Positions 51,601 to 58,825 of a stretch of DNA of 64,000 bases are shown here, piece after piece (position 1 is the stretch's first letter; the number at the start of each line of letters is the position of its first letter). The position numbers and the translations under genes were made by a program. Below the pieces are notes generated by a model. It had not been told where the DNA came from. It was given only the letters and a program-made list of their open reading frames with translations, and did no database searches. Source of the stretch: Frankiaceae bacterium (GTDB lineage Bacteria > Actinomycetota > Actinomycetes > BP-191); contig DATMES010000002.1 of assembly GCA_035556555.1 (NCBI GenBank), positions 1 through 64,000 of the forward strand. The letters are read 5' to 3'.

Positions 51601-52434
51601 GGCGCGAACGGCCGCCCGGACGTCGCCGGCGTCGCGGCGAAGTACGCCGCCGCGAAGGTTCTGCAGGTGGGCGTCGCCGCCGACCCTGAGGGCGCCATCG
51701 ACCTCGGGAACATGGCGAGGCGGACCGGTGCCGTCGCCCCGGCGGGCGGCCTCGACTGCACCGGCGACGGCGTCGCCGACGTCGCCCCTGGGCGCGCCGC
51801 CGTCTGCCGCACCGCGTCCCACATCGACGGCGTGATCGCAGCCCTCGTGCGCGCGCGGACGCCGTCGACTCATGTGCACGCCGCGCTCTCCGGCGACAAG
51901 CCCGCGGTGCTCGACGCGGTGACGCCCGAGGAGTTCCACCACGTCGACCACACCGTCGCGCAGCGCCTCCCCGTCCGCGTCACCGTCTCCTGCGCGGGGG
52001 TCGCGCCAGGCCGCTACGCCGTCAACCTCGACGTCCGCGCGCACGACGAGCCCGCGACGTCGTTCGGCGTGGACGTGGTGTGCGACCTGCCGGGTGCCAC
52101 GGCGGAACGACGGCCGCGCCCCGGCGTCGTCGTACCGCCGCTGCTGCCGCCGATCCCGCCGCCGGCCGTCCCCGCGAACCCGCCGCCCAACGTCAACGTC
52201 AACCCGAACGTCCAGACCCAGGCGCAGACCCAGGTGCAGGCGCAGGCGGGTGCGGCGCAGCAGGAGCGCGACCAGGCCGAGCTGGCGCTCGCCGAGAACG
52301 ACATGACCGACGGCGACTCCGTGCCCGCGCCCGTCGTCATGCTGGCGGGGATGCTGGGCGTGTCGGCGGCGGCGGCGTACTCGAGCCAGCGCCGTACGCA
52401 GACCGCGCCCGCCCAGGTCCGTTCGCGCCGCTGA
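48610..52434 (+). CDS. Large exported BNR-propeller and von Willebrand A protein with C-terminal anchor
   Basis: The 1,274-residue protein has a signal peptide, about 700 residues of propeller with Asp-box motifs (TSADGGATWQ, SYDGGQTFG, SADGGRTWT, SADGGCRWHE, SEDGGASWA, SRDGGRTWT), a von Willebrand A domain from about 830 (PRVDVMVLMDTSKSMQGALP, complete MIDAS DxSxS), a beta domain, a Pro/Asn/Gln-rich linker (about 1175-1215) and a C-terminal membrane helix (VMLAGMLGVSAAAAY) with a basic tail. That is the layout of a surface-anchored adhesin or sensor. Ca/Mg binding by the MIDAS is known of the family. The start ATG 48610 is 4 nt after the LVIVD gene stop. Confidence 0.85.
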   Translation: MKLRAAALAAALLLGAVALPARGHSGADRRPGATQFDLEVQISKPNQPAYDSRVVADRHGNLYAVARKVTPASPDDRLTTAGRTSSWRWTSADGGATWQALSGPAEADARLAGGVTDVAADDAGNVYVLDGQLVLRYASSGLGTVAFEGAGVVPATAPTALVARGDGVVLVLAKNAVHASYDGGQTFGATGYALAGAADCRIAAGPKKAVYASCLDGAGKVLLFGSRDDARTFAKKAIASYDPSMPLVDVPPVAVTKDGTVYVLRGETTDLTHLYLLRSADGGRTWTQRRATDEHRRLTHLSLTASPDGRLGAAMYLQDEEGERWFIGGGIFSPDANLLVVSFADHSPAAERGAPPPEGAPGATFLPDSRLALTWTVVTQQMPTGPEPLLQDVWFVRSQVPGTVDNTPKLSRTPRYDIPPCTVEGQVSAVKDWQQIGGPAFRARPGGAGQDLVSYAVDPYEPRILYATNGTTLMRSADGGCRWHEVWSLEAAPSDGMPAGTTARVVAVAVPEDRREHRTVFAVLDDAGRPRVVKSESGDAGTFALADSGLPPTGTPGLFRVAGANPDFLYLTVGTLLYASEDGGASWALRTSPAEVATGAPAITALALDPKGPNNLYAVRAGALVHSRDGGRTWTAPAPPAAMQAGAGEITAVDVFHADTEAPRVTAWSAPGGSKPATVLRSPDDGVTWTAEKGAGLQGSVEAAAHGSTADILVVSTRPANGGDAEVYRRDRRTKAYVALSPVDSTQPFRVSADRRGHPTFYGMGLRALFRYAGDDIEPPPAKDAIDDTVFDDIDPPAHAPVVTPRRRDVTLTVGTQATVPFTVELPPVKPRVDVMVLMDTSKSMQGALPGIRRDLLAAFRRLGKIVDLRVGIAQAKTNSRAPIYRRERDVGPLDAGFVAAFGRLKPVEADGGLETQLIGLDQIVTGEGMAGCESPTVAGRNEGCLVPPVGTFCEVQPDSPGCAVRPGQQASFRDGAVRVVLHSTDVTFRNPEGTPRGANGRPDVAGVAAKYAAAKVLQVGVAADPEGAIDLGNMARRTGAVAPAGGLDCTGDGVADVAPGRAAVCRTASHIDGVIAALVRARTPSTHVHAALSGDKPAVLDAVTPEEFHHVDHTVAQRLPVRVTVSCAGVAPGRYAVNLDVRAHDEPATSFGVDVVCDLPGATAERRPRPGVVVPPLLPPIPPPAVPANPPPNVNVNPNVQTQAQTQVQAQAGAAQQERDQAELALAENDMTDGDSVPAPVVMLAGMLGVSAAAAYSSQRRTQTAPAQVRSRR

Positions 52435-52463
52435 CCCGTGGTTCCTTGAAGATCACCACGCGT

Positions 52464-52518
52464 GAGACCGGCGACTGAACGGCAGAGAACGAGGGTGAGG
52501 CCGCGACTCGCCGGTCTC
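52464..52518. terminator. Hairpin between convergent genes
   Basis: GAGACCGGCGA (52464-52474) pairs perfectly with TCGCCGGTCTC (52508-52518), with a 33-nt loop. It lies between the vWA gene end (52434) and the carbonic anhydrase end (52528), so it may end transcription both ways; the long loop lowers confidence. Confidence 0.5.
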
Positions 52519-52527
52519 GCACGTTCC

Positions 52528-53019
52528 CTAGCCGGAACGCTCCCAGCGGCAGACGTCCTCGACGCGTGCCGTCTCCACGTCGTACACGAGCCCCGCGATC
52601 CGCTGCACCGGCGCGAGGAACGACGTGCCCGCCAGCGTGTCGACGTCGGTGCGCAGGTCCACGGCGTGGTCGTGGATGGCGAGGAAGCCGAGGTCCGCGC
52701 CGGTGCGTTCGCGCAGGTCGTCGTCGGTGACGCCGAGGAGGCCGCACTTCGTGTGCTGCATGACGACGACGGTGTCGACGCCGAGGACGTGCGACGACAG
52801 CGCGAGGCTGCGCAGGACGTCCTCGGTGACGCGGCCGCCGGCGTTGCGGATGACGTGCGCCTCGCCGAGGCTCAGCCCGAGCGCCGCGAACACGTCGATG
52901 CGCGCGTCCATGCACGTCACGACGGCGATGCGCCGGCTGGGTCTCGGGTCCGGTACGACGGAGGGGCGGGAGGCGGCGTACGAGGCGTTGGCGGCGAGCA
53001 GCCGGGCGATCTCTGTCAT
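52528..53019 (-). CDS. Beta-class carbonic anhydrase
   Basis: The 163-residue enzyme interconverts CO2 and bicarbonate. Zinc ligands are Cys36, His89 and Cys92 (VVTCMDAR at 33-40, VVMQHTKCG at 85-93), with the Asp38/Arg40 dyad in MDAR. VIRNAGGRVTEDVLRSLALS at 56-75 is the family core. The short length and MDARID sequence match Rv1284-type actinobacterial enzymes. ATG 53019. It is divergent from a 54-residue membrane protein with 25 nt between starts, so at least one transcript is probably leaderless. Confidence 0.93.
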   Translation of the reverse strand: MTEIARLLAANASYAASRPSVVPDPRPSRRIAVVTCMDARIDVFAALGLSLGEAHVIRNAGGRVTEDVLRSLALSSHVLGVDTVVVMQHTKCGLLGVTDDDLRERTGADLGFLAIHDHAVDLRTDVDTLAGTSFLAPVQRIAGLVYDVETARVEDVCRWERSG

Positions 53020-53044
53020 CGCCGCCGAGACTACGCTGAACGGC

Positions 53045-53209
53045 ATGCTGCCGACCGTCGTCGCCGCGCTCGTCATGGTCGCCATCGCCCTCGTGCTGGA
53101 TCTCACGGAGACCGGCGTTTCGTGGCCGTGGCTGGTCCGCGTGGGGCCCATGGTCGCGGTGTTCGCCGTCGCGCGGTACGTCGCGACGCGCGCGCTGTCG
53201 CGGCGCTGA
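53045..53209 (+). CDS. Small two-helix membrane protein (54 residues)
   Basis: ATG 53045 encodes MLPTVVAALVMVAIALVLDL, a Trp-containing turn (SWPWLVRVGP) and a second helix (MVAVFAVARYVATRALSRR). There is no Shine-Dalgarno; TACGCT 12 nt upstream of ATG could be a -10 box for leaderless expression. Divergent partner of the carbonic anhydrase. The role is unknown. Confidence 0.6.
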   Translation: MLPTVVAALVMVAIALVLDLTETGVSWPWLVRVGPMVAVFAVARYVATRALSRR

Positions 53210-53213
53210 CCTG

Positions 53214-53783
53214 TCAGGGGTCCGCGAGCACGACGTCGGCGCCGTGCGCGAGCGCCGCGAGGAACGCGAGCCCGCCGCGCCCCGAGAGCGGGTCCGCCAC
53301 GAGCACGGTGCCGTCCACGAGCAGCGCCCGCGCCTCGCGGACGAGCTCGGCGTTGCCGGCCCGCTCGGTCTCGGCGCTGGGCAGCGGCTCCTCGGCGTAC
53401 GGCAGCTCCTGGGTCAGCGTGAGCGCCAGATCGCGAACGAGCACGTGCACACGCGCCGGGTGCTCCGCGGGCGTCGACGGGTTCCAGACGAGCCACCGCG
53501 CGCCGGAGCGCTCCAGCGCGGCACGCACCTCCGCGTCGGACCACCGCGTGTCCAACGGCACGAGGCTCGCGTCGAGCCACGCCGTCGCGAACCACACCTC
53601 GATCCACTCGACGCGGTTGGGCATGTGCAGAGCCACCCGGTCGCCCGCCTCGACGCCCCACTCGCGGAGGCCGGCGGCGCGGCGTTCGACGCGGCGGAGC
53701 AGGCCGGCGTAGGTCACCCGCTCGTCCTGGAAGGTGATCACCGGGTGCGTCGGCGCCTGCCGCAGCAGGTCGGTGAGGAGCAC
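53214..53783 (-). CDS. Short AMP-binding (ANL) protein, N-terminal half only
   Basis: The 189-residue protein begins at GTG 53783 and reads like the N-terminal third of acyl-CoA synthetases: FQDERVTYAGLLRRVERRAA, then GDRVALHMPNRVEWIEVWFA and ASLVPLDTRWSDAEVRAALE. It stops after GGLAFLAALAHGADVVLADP, with no A3 core (SGTTGxPK) or C-terminal domain. It thus cannot adenylate by itself. No frameshifted remainder follows: the next bases belong to the 54-residue gene. Either a decayed gene or a specialised half-protein. It is 19 nt downstream of the orphan permease gene. Confidence 0.75.
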   Translation of the reverse strand: MLLTDLLRQAPTHPVITFQDERVTYAGLLRRVERRAAGLREWGVEAGDRVALHMPNRVEWIEVWFATAWLDASLVPLDTRWSDAEVRAALERSGARWLVWNPSTPAEHPARVHVLVRDLALTLTQELPYAEEPLPSAETERAGNAELVREARALLVDGTVLVADPLSGRGGLAFLAALAHGADVVLADP

Positions 53784-53802
53784 GGGCGGCCCTTCGACGG
53801 AC

Positions 53803-54717
53803 TTACTTGCGCGCAAGGAGCGTACCGCCGAGGCGGCGCCACAGCAGGACGCCCACCACGAGCCCGACACCGTGCACCACGTCCACCGTCCAGTACGGCG
53901 CGCCGAGGTGCTGCGTGCCGTTGACGACGACGGCGAGGATCGCGACCGCGACGACGAGGCCGCCGACGGTGAACCTGCCGGGCCGGACGGTCGCCGCCCC
54001 GAGGAACGCTGCGGCGTACGCCGGCAGCAGGTACGGCGCCCCCGCCCCCGGCGGGCCGGACCCGAGCCTGGCGGCGAGCACGATGCCGGCGGTCGCGGCG
54101 GCGACGGCGGACGCGACGTACGCGAACGGCACGGCGCGCTCGCGCGGCACCCGCGCGAGGACGTACCAGAGGAGCACGGCCAGGGCCGCGAAGACGATCG
54201 CCGTCACCGGCACCCGGAGGACCGCGCTGTCACCCCACGCCCTGAACGACCTGGGGACGTCGCGGCTGACGGTCTCGCCGTCGCCGAGCACGTGCGCGAC
54301 ACCGCCCAGAACGGCGCCGGTGCCGAGCGTGACGAGCGCGGCGACGAGCGGCTGGAGCCTCGCCCTGACGACGAGGAGGTCGTTGCCGAGGCCCGCGAGC
54401 ACGGCGGTGAGCAGCACGACGAGGACCGCCACGGGGACCGGCATGCGGCCGTGCGTGGCCTGGAACAGCCACGTCACCTGCACGACGGCGAGCGTCGTCA
54501 TGCCGCCCACAGACAGGTCGGCCGTGCCCGCGGCGAGGGGTACGAGGACGCCGAGCGCGACGATGCCGGTGACGGCTTCGTTGCCGAGGACGGCGAGCAG
54601 GTTGTCGGCCGTCGGGAACGCGCTCGGCCGCAGCGCGCCGAACACCGCCACGAGCGCGATGAGGACGCCGACGCCGCCGTACCGCTCGGCGAAGGACGGC
54701 TCCTCACCCGTGCCCAT
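53803..54717 (-). CDS. Sugar-type ABC permease (RbsC/BPD_transp_2 family), orphan
   Basis: The 304-residue protein has 8-9 membrane helices and the BPD_transp_2 pattern: LVPLAAGTADLSVGGMTTLA, then LVVVLLTAVLAGLGNDLLVV and LQPLVAALVTLGTG. The FDLSVG motif of ribose permeases reads ADLSVG here. No ATP-binding or substrate-binding gene lies next to it, so its partners must be elsewhere or it has a different role. ATG 54717. The AMP-binding half protein is downstream and a TetR regulator upstream on the same strand. Confidence 0.85.
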   Translation of the reverse strand: MGTGEEPSFAERYGGVGVLIALVAVFGALRPSAFPTADNLLAVLGNEAVTGIVALGVLVPLAAGTADLSVGGMTTLAVVQVTWLFQATHGRMPVPVAVLVVLLTAVLAGLGNDLLVVRARLQPLVAALVTLGTGAVLGGVAHVLGDGETVSRDVPRSFRAWGDSAVLRVPVTAIVFAALAVLLWYVLARVPRERAVPFAYVASAVAAATAGIVLAARLGSGPPGAGAPYLLPAYAAAFLGAATVRPGRFTVGGLVVAVAILAVVVNGTQHLGAPYWTVDVVHGVGLVVGVLLWRRLGGTLLARK

Positions 54718-54767
54718 GGCGGCACTCTCGCAGGATCGACGAGCGGGTGAACGGCGTTCGGCGAACG

Positions 54768-55376
54768 TCAGCGCGCGGCGGCCCGCTTGCGCGCGGGGGC
54801 CTTGCGGTACCCGGTCCCGAGCAGGTCGACGGCGACGCCGGCCAGCTCGGCGGGGCTGAGCCCCTGGTCGTTGCGGTACCAGCGGAAGATCCAGCTCGCC
54901 GCGCCAATGGCGAGCGAGACGGTCACCGACGGCGACGCGTCGTCGCGCAGCTCGCCGAGGCGTACGCCCTCGTCGTACGCCGCCAGGAGACGGGCCTCGT
55001 ACGCCAGCCGCCGCGCCCCCACCTTCTCGTCGGTCTCCGCGGGGAGCGCGCTGCACTCCTGCGTGAAGATCGCGGACAGCTCGGGCGACTCGGCGACCGT
55101 ACGGATGTGCGCCTCGAGCATCGCGTCGAAGCGCCCGCGGCCGCGGTCGACGTGCTCGGCCTCGGCGGCGTCGAGGGCGGCCTCGAGGCGTTCGAAGAAC
55201 CGCTCGTAGAGATCGGCCAGGATCGCCGTCTTCGTCGGGTAGTAGTAGTACAGCGCCTGCCTGGTCACGCCGAGGCGGTTGGCCACGTCGTCGAGGCGCG
55301 CGCCCCGGAAACCCTTCCGGCCGAACTCCTGGGCCGCAAGGCGCAGGATCTCGGTGCGCGTGATGGACTCGGACAT
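54768..55376 (-). CDS. TetR/AcrR-family regulator
   Basis: The 202-residue protein has an N-terminal TetR helix-turn-helix (ILRLAAQEFGRKGFRGARLD, DVANRLGVTRQALYYYYPTK) and a C-terminal domain (SIAIGAASWIFRWYRND-like) that forms the ligand pocket and dimer face. ATG 55376. It is 51 nt upstream of the orphan permease and may lead that transcript. The divergent region to the YceI gene has two inverted repeats that are candidate operators (55399-55443). Confidence 0.92.
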   Translation of the reverse strand: MSESITRTEILRLAAQEFGRKGFRGARLDDVANRLGVTRQALYYYYPTKTAILADLYERFFERLEAALDAAEAEHVDRGRGRFDAMLEAHIRTVAESPELSAIFTQECSALPAETDEKVGARRLAYEARLLAAYDEGVRLGELRDDASPSVTVSLAIGAASWIFRWYRNDQGLSPAELAGVAVDLLGTGYRKAPARKRAAAR

Positions 55377-55398
55377 GGCTCCCCTCGGGCATGTGTCG

Positions 55399-55420
55399 AA
55401 CGTCGATCAACGGTGACGTT
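55399..55420. promoter_or_regulatory. Inverted repeat AACGTC-N10-GACGTT
   Basis: AACGTC (55399-55404) and GACGTT (55415-55420) face each other 23 nt upstream of the TetR gene start in the divergent TetR/YceI region. The size suits a TetR operator, but it is unproven. Confidence 0.45.
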
Positions 55421-55421
55421 A

Positions 55422-55443
55422 GCGTCCGGAAGCCTCCGGACGC
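55422..55443. promoter_or_regulatory. Perfect 9-bp inverted repeat GCGTCCGGA
   Basis: GCGTCCGGA (55422-55430) and TCCGGACGC (55435-55443) are exact reverse complements with a 4-nt loop, in the TetR/YceI promoter region. Operator or small hairpin; position favours an operator. Confidence 0.45.
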
Positions 55444-55555
55444 GGGCGGTTGCGCGTTCCCGCCTCCTCACAGCGACCTCACAGGTTGCGGTCAGCGCGT
55501 GGTCAGGACCCCGGGCGACGATGGCTCCACCGACCCCACCGACCAGGAGGCTGCC

Positions 55556-56233
55556 TTGTCCCGCCGTCTTGTACTCCTCCTCTGCGTCCCGCTCGCGATC
55601 GCCGCGCTCGTCGTCGGCGGCGCGTGGGTCTACGCCAACGTCGTCGAGGGCGACCCCGCCGCCGAGCTGACGCTCTCCGACACGACGGGCGCGCCCGCGC
55701 CGTCCGCCACTGCCGCCGGACCCGGTGACTGGACCGTCACCGGCGAGTCGCAGGTCGGCTACCGCGTCGACGAGGTGCTCTTCGGCCAGAACGTCACCGC
55801 CGTCGGCCGCACGAACGAGGTCACCGGCGGGATCACCCTCGACGACGCCACGGTGACGAAGGCGGCGTTCACCGTCGACATGGCGTCGGTCACGAGCGAC
55901 CGCGACCGCCGCGACGGCCAGTACCGCTCGCGGATCATGGCGGTGTCGGAGTTCCCGACGTCGGAGTTCGCGCTGACCGAGCCGATCGAGCTCGGGTCGC
56001 TGCCCGCCGACGGCGCGACCGTCACGGCGAAGGCCACAGGCGACCTGACGCTGCGCGGGGTGACCAAGCCGGTGACGTTCGACGTCAAGGCGCGGAGGTC
56101 GGGGGCACGCATGGAGGTCAACGGCTCGATCCCGCTCACCTTCGCCGACTGGGGCATCCCGAGCCCGAGCTTCGGGCCCGCGGAGGTCGAGGACACCGGC
56201 GCGCTGGAGTTCCTGCTGGTGCTGGCACCATGA
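55556..56233 (+). CDS. YceI-family protein with N-terminal membrane anchor
   Basis: The TTG start at 55556 has AGGAGG at 5 nt. Residues about 5-28 form a membrane helix or uncleaved signal (LLLCVPLAIAALVVGGAWVY). The YceI lipocalin-like domain follows: VTGESQVGYRVDEVLFGQNV, then DDATVTKAAFTVDMASVTSD, YRSRIMAVSEFPTSEF, GDLTLRGVTKPVTFDV and PSFGPAEVEDTGALEFLLVL. YceI proteins bind polyisoprenoids. Its stop overlaps the response-regulator ATG, so this extracytoplasmic protein is coupled to the two-component system and could be its target or sensor partner. Confidence 0.9.
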   Translation: MSRRLVLLLCVPLAIAALVVGGAWVYANVVEGDPAAELTLSDTTGAPAPSATAAGPGDWTVTGESQVGYRVDEVLFGQNVTAVGRTNEVTGGITLDDATVTKAAFTVDMASVTSDRDRRDGQYRSRIMAVSEFPTSEFALTEPIELGSLPADGATVTAKATGDLTLRGVTKPVTFDVKARRSGARMEVNGSIPLTFADWGIPSPSFGPAEVEDTGALEFLLVLAP

Positions 56234-56931
56234 CCGCGATGAGCACCGAGGCGAGACTGCTCGTCGTCGACGACGAGCCGAACATCCGCGAGCTGCTCTC
56301 GGCGAGCCTGCGGTACGCCGGGTTCGACGTCGCGACGGCCGCCGACGGCAACGCGGCGCTCACCGCGGCCCGTGCGCAGCGCCCCGACCTGCTCGTGCTC
56401 GACGTGATGATGCCCGGCCTCGACGGCTTCGAGGTCGTACGGCGCCTGCGCGGCGAGGGCGTGCAGTGCCCGGTGCTGTTCCTCACCGCGCGCGACTCCA
56501 CCGAGGACAAGGTCACCGGCCTCACGCTCGGCGGGGACGACTACGTCACGAAGCCGTTCAGCCTCGAGGAGGTCGTCGCGCGCATCCGCGCGATCCTGCG
56601 CCGCAACGGCGCGACGGTCGCCGACACGGCCCGGCTGACGTTCGCCGACATCGAGCTCGACGACGACACGCACGAGGTCTGGAAGGCCGGCGAGCTGGTC
56701 GCGCTGTCGCCGACGGAGTTCAAGCTGCTGCGCTACTTCCTGCAGAACGCCGGCCGCGTCCTCTCCAAGGCGCAGATCCTCGACCACGTCTGGAACTACG
56801 ACTTCGGCGGCGAGGCCAACGTCGTCGAGTCGTACGTCTCCTACCTGCGCCGCAAGGTCGACACCACCGAGCCGCGGCTGCTGCACACGCTGCGCGGCGT
56901 CGGCTACACCCTGCGGCTGCCACGGCCATGA
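56230..56931 (+). CDS. OmpR/PhoB-family response regulator
   Basis: The 233-residue regulator has a complete receiver: acidic pair Asp14/Asp15, phospho-acceptor Asp58 in LLVLDVMMPG, Thr in LFLTARDS and Lys108 in YVTKPF. A winged-helix domain follows (LSPTEFKLLRYFLQNAGRVL, then VWNYDF and YVSYLRRKVD). ATG 56230 overlaps the YceI stop, and the stop overlaps the kinase start. The linked kinase is the next gene. Confidence 0.96.
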   Translation: MTAMSTEARLLVVDDEPNIRELLSASLRYAGFDVATAADGNAALTAARAQRPDLLVLDVMMPGLDGFEVVRRLRGEGVQCPVLFLTARDSTEDKVTGLTLGGDDYVTKPFSLEEVVARIRAILRRNGATVADTARLTFADIELDDDTHEVWKAGELVALSPTEFKLLRYFLQNAGRVLSKAQILDHVWNYDFGGEANVVESYVSYLRRKVDTTEPRLLHTLRGVGYTLRLPRP

Positions 56932-58289
56932 CCGTCTGGTCGCGCACCCCGCTGCGCATCAAGCTCGTCGCCACGCTGCTCGCGGCGGTGGCGGGGGCGC
57001 TGGCGCTGTCGGGGTTCGCGGCGGCGACGTCGCTGCGGTCGTACCTCTACGACCGCGTCGACGACCAGCTGGTCCGGACGGCCCGCGACCAGGCTCGGCG
57101 GAGGGTCCCTGGAGTCTTTGACCCGCGCGACCGCAACCCCGGGCTGCCGCAGCAGTACTACCTCCGTGTCGTCGGCCCCTCGGGTGCCGTGAACGCGGAG
57201 ACGCCGCTGCCCGACGGGCAGGAGCCGCCTGACCTGCCGGTGGACGTGCCGCGCGGCAGGGTGTTCGGCGCGGGGGAGTGGCGGGCCGTCGCGCTCGACC
57301 GGCCCGACGGCGCCACGGTCCTGCTGGCGCGCGACGTGTCGGACGAGGCAGGCACCGTACGCCGCCTCGTCGTCCTCGAGCTGGTCATCGGCGCGACCGT
57401 GCTCGCGCTGCTCGGCGCGCTGGGCTACGTGCTCGTCCGCCAGAGCCTCCGGCCGCTGGCCGAGGTCGAGGAGACGGCCGCCGCGATCGCCGCCGGCGAC
57501 CTCTCGCGCCGCGTCCCCGAGGGCGACCCACGTACCGAGGTCGGCAGGCTCGCCACCGCGCTGAACGCCATGCTGCATCAGATCGAGGGCGCGTTCCGGG
57601 TACGGGCGGCGTCGGAACAGCGGATGCGACGCTTCCTCACAGACGCGAGCCACGAGCTGCGGACGCCGCTGACGTCGATCCGCGGGTTCGCGGAGCTGTA
57701 CCGGCAGGGGGCGGCCGGGCCGGAGGACGTACCGAGGCTCATGCGCAGGATCGAGGACGAGGGCGCGCGGATGGGCCTGCTCGTCGACGACCTGCTGCTG
57801 CTCGCGCGGCTCGACGAGGAGCGCCCGCTGGCCCGCGACGTCGTGGACCTCGTCCGCGTCGCCGCCGACGCCGTGCACGACGCGCGTGTGCTCGACCCCG
57901 ACCGCGCGGTCACGCTCGACGCGGCCGAGGGGACGTACGAGGTCGTCGGCGACGAGCCCAGGCTGCGCCAGGTCCTCGGCAACCTCCTCGCCAACGCCCT
58001 GAAGCACACGCCCGCGGGCACGCCCGTCGAGGTCCGGCTGCGCTCCGACGGCGGGCACGCCGCGCTCGACGTCGCCGACCACGGGCCGGGTCTCGCGCCC
58101 GAGGAGCAGGAACGCGTGTTCGAACGCTTCTACCGCGCCGACGAGTCACGGACGCGGGCCGAGGGCGGCACCGGGCTCGGCCTCGCGATCGTCGCGGCGC
58201 TCGCGAAGGCGCACGGCGGCACGGTGTCCGCCGGTACGACGCCGGGCGGCGGGGCGACGTTCACGGTGCGGCTCCCGCTGAGCCGGTAG
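56928..58289 (+). CDS. Sensor histidine kinase
   Basis: The 453-residue membrane kinase has TM1 (about 12-35), an extracytoplasmic sensor of ~110 residues, TM2 (about 147-170), a HAMP linker (SLRPLAEVEETAAAIAAGDL), the phospho-acceptor His242 in DASHELRTPLTSIRG, the N-box NLLANALKH, G1 DHGPGL and G2 GGTGLGLAIV. It would phosphorylate the response regulator encoded just upstream (4-nt overlap). The ligand cannot be read from the sensor domain. Confidence 0.96.
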   Translation: MTVWSRTPLRIKLVATLLAAVAGALALSGFAAATSLRSYLYDRVDDQLVRTARDQARRRVPGVFDPRDRNPGLPQQYYLRVVGPSGAVNAETPLPDGQEPPDLPVDVPRGRVFGAGEWRAVALDRPDGATVLLARDVSDEAGTVRRLVVLELVIGATVLALLGALGYVLVRQSLRPLAEVEETAAAIAAGDLSRRVPEGDPRTEVGRLATALNAMLHQIEGAFRVRAASEQRMRRFLTDASHELRTPLTSIRGFAELYRQGAAGPEDVPRLMRRIEDEGARMGLLVDDLLLLARLDEERPLARDVVDLVRVAADAVHDARVLDPDRAVTLDAAEGTYEVVGDEPRLRQVLGNLLANALKHTPAGTPVEVRLRSDGGHAALDVADHGPGLAPEEQERVFERFYRADESRTRAEGGTGLGLAIVAALAKAHGGTVSAGTTPGGGATFTVRLPLSR

Positions 58290-58356
58290 TGACTCCGGCG
58301 CCCGGTTTGCCTTACTTTGTGCACCCCTTACCCCTCACGCTCCAGGGAGCACCCGC

Positions 58357-58746
58357 ATGCGCACGTCCGTACTCGGCGCCCTCGGCCTCGTCACCGTCCT
58401 CGCCCTCCCCGCCTCGGCCGCCCAGGGCACCGGCCCGTTCAGCGGCGACGTCGCGCAGGGCGAGACCGACACCCACGTCTACGACAACCACCCCGGCACC
58501 AACCCCTGCCTCCAGATCACCGCGACGTACGTCGTCACGCTCACGTACCTCCCTGGTAGCGACACCCTCACGCTCGGCGTGCCGGGCAAGACCGCGACCG
58601 GGCAGAACGGCAGCGCCTCGGCCACGGTCACGCGGGGCATCTGCACCGAGTTCCCGATCACGGTCACCGGCACGTCGGTGGCGAGCGGCACGACGTACGT
58701 CGTCTCCGTGACCCGCCAGGTCATCCCGCCGATCGTCGCTTCCTAG
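58357..58746 (+). CDS. Small Sec-exported protein of unknown function
   Basis: ATG 58357 follows CCAGGGAGCACCCGC. A signal peptide (MRTSVLGALGLVTVLALPAS, cut near ASA/AQG) precedes ~105 beta-rich residues with two cysteines (NPCLQ, GICTE) that could form one disulfide. Thr/Val-rich strands suggest an Ig- or jelly-roll-like fold. No family recognised. A hairpin after it suggests a separate transcript from the LVIVD gene. Confidence 0.7.
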   Translation: MRTSVLGALGLVTVLALPASAAQGTGPFSGDVAQGETDTHVYDNHPGTNPCLQITATYVVTLTYLPGSDTLTLGVPGKTATGQNGSASATVTRGICTEFPITVTGTSVASGTTYVVSVTRQVIPPIVAS

Positions 58747-58764
58747 TCCCGCAGGCAGGAGGCG

Positions 58765-58794
58765 GGTCCCCGGCGCCGAAGGGTGTCGGGGACC
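58765..58794 (+). terminator. Hairpin terminator before the LVIVD gene
   Basis: GGTCCCCG (58765-58772) pairs with CGGGGACC (58787-58794) around a 14-nt loop, 19 nt after the stop at 58746. Confidence 0.65.
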
Positions 58795-58825
58795 GGCCCC
58801 GCCGTTGCCCTACAGGAGAGTGCCC

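Noticed and set aside
48529-52044. Long minus-strand open frame (~1,170 codons) opposite the BNR/vWA gene
   Set aside because: Composition is Arg/Val/Ala/Asp-biased as in antisense frames; the plus strand has signal peptide, Asp boxes, MIDAS and anchor.
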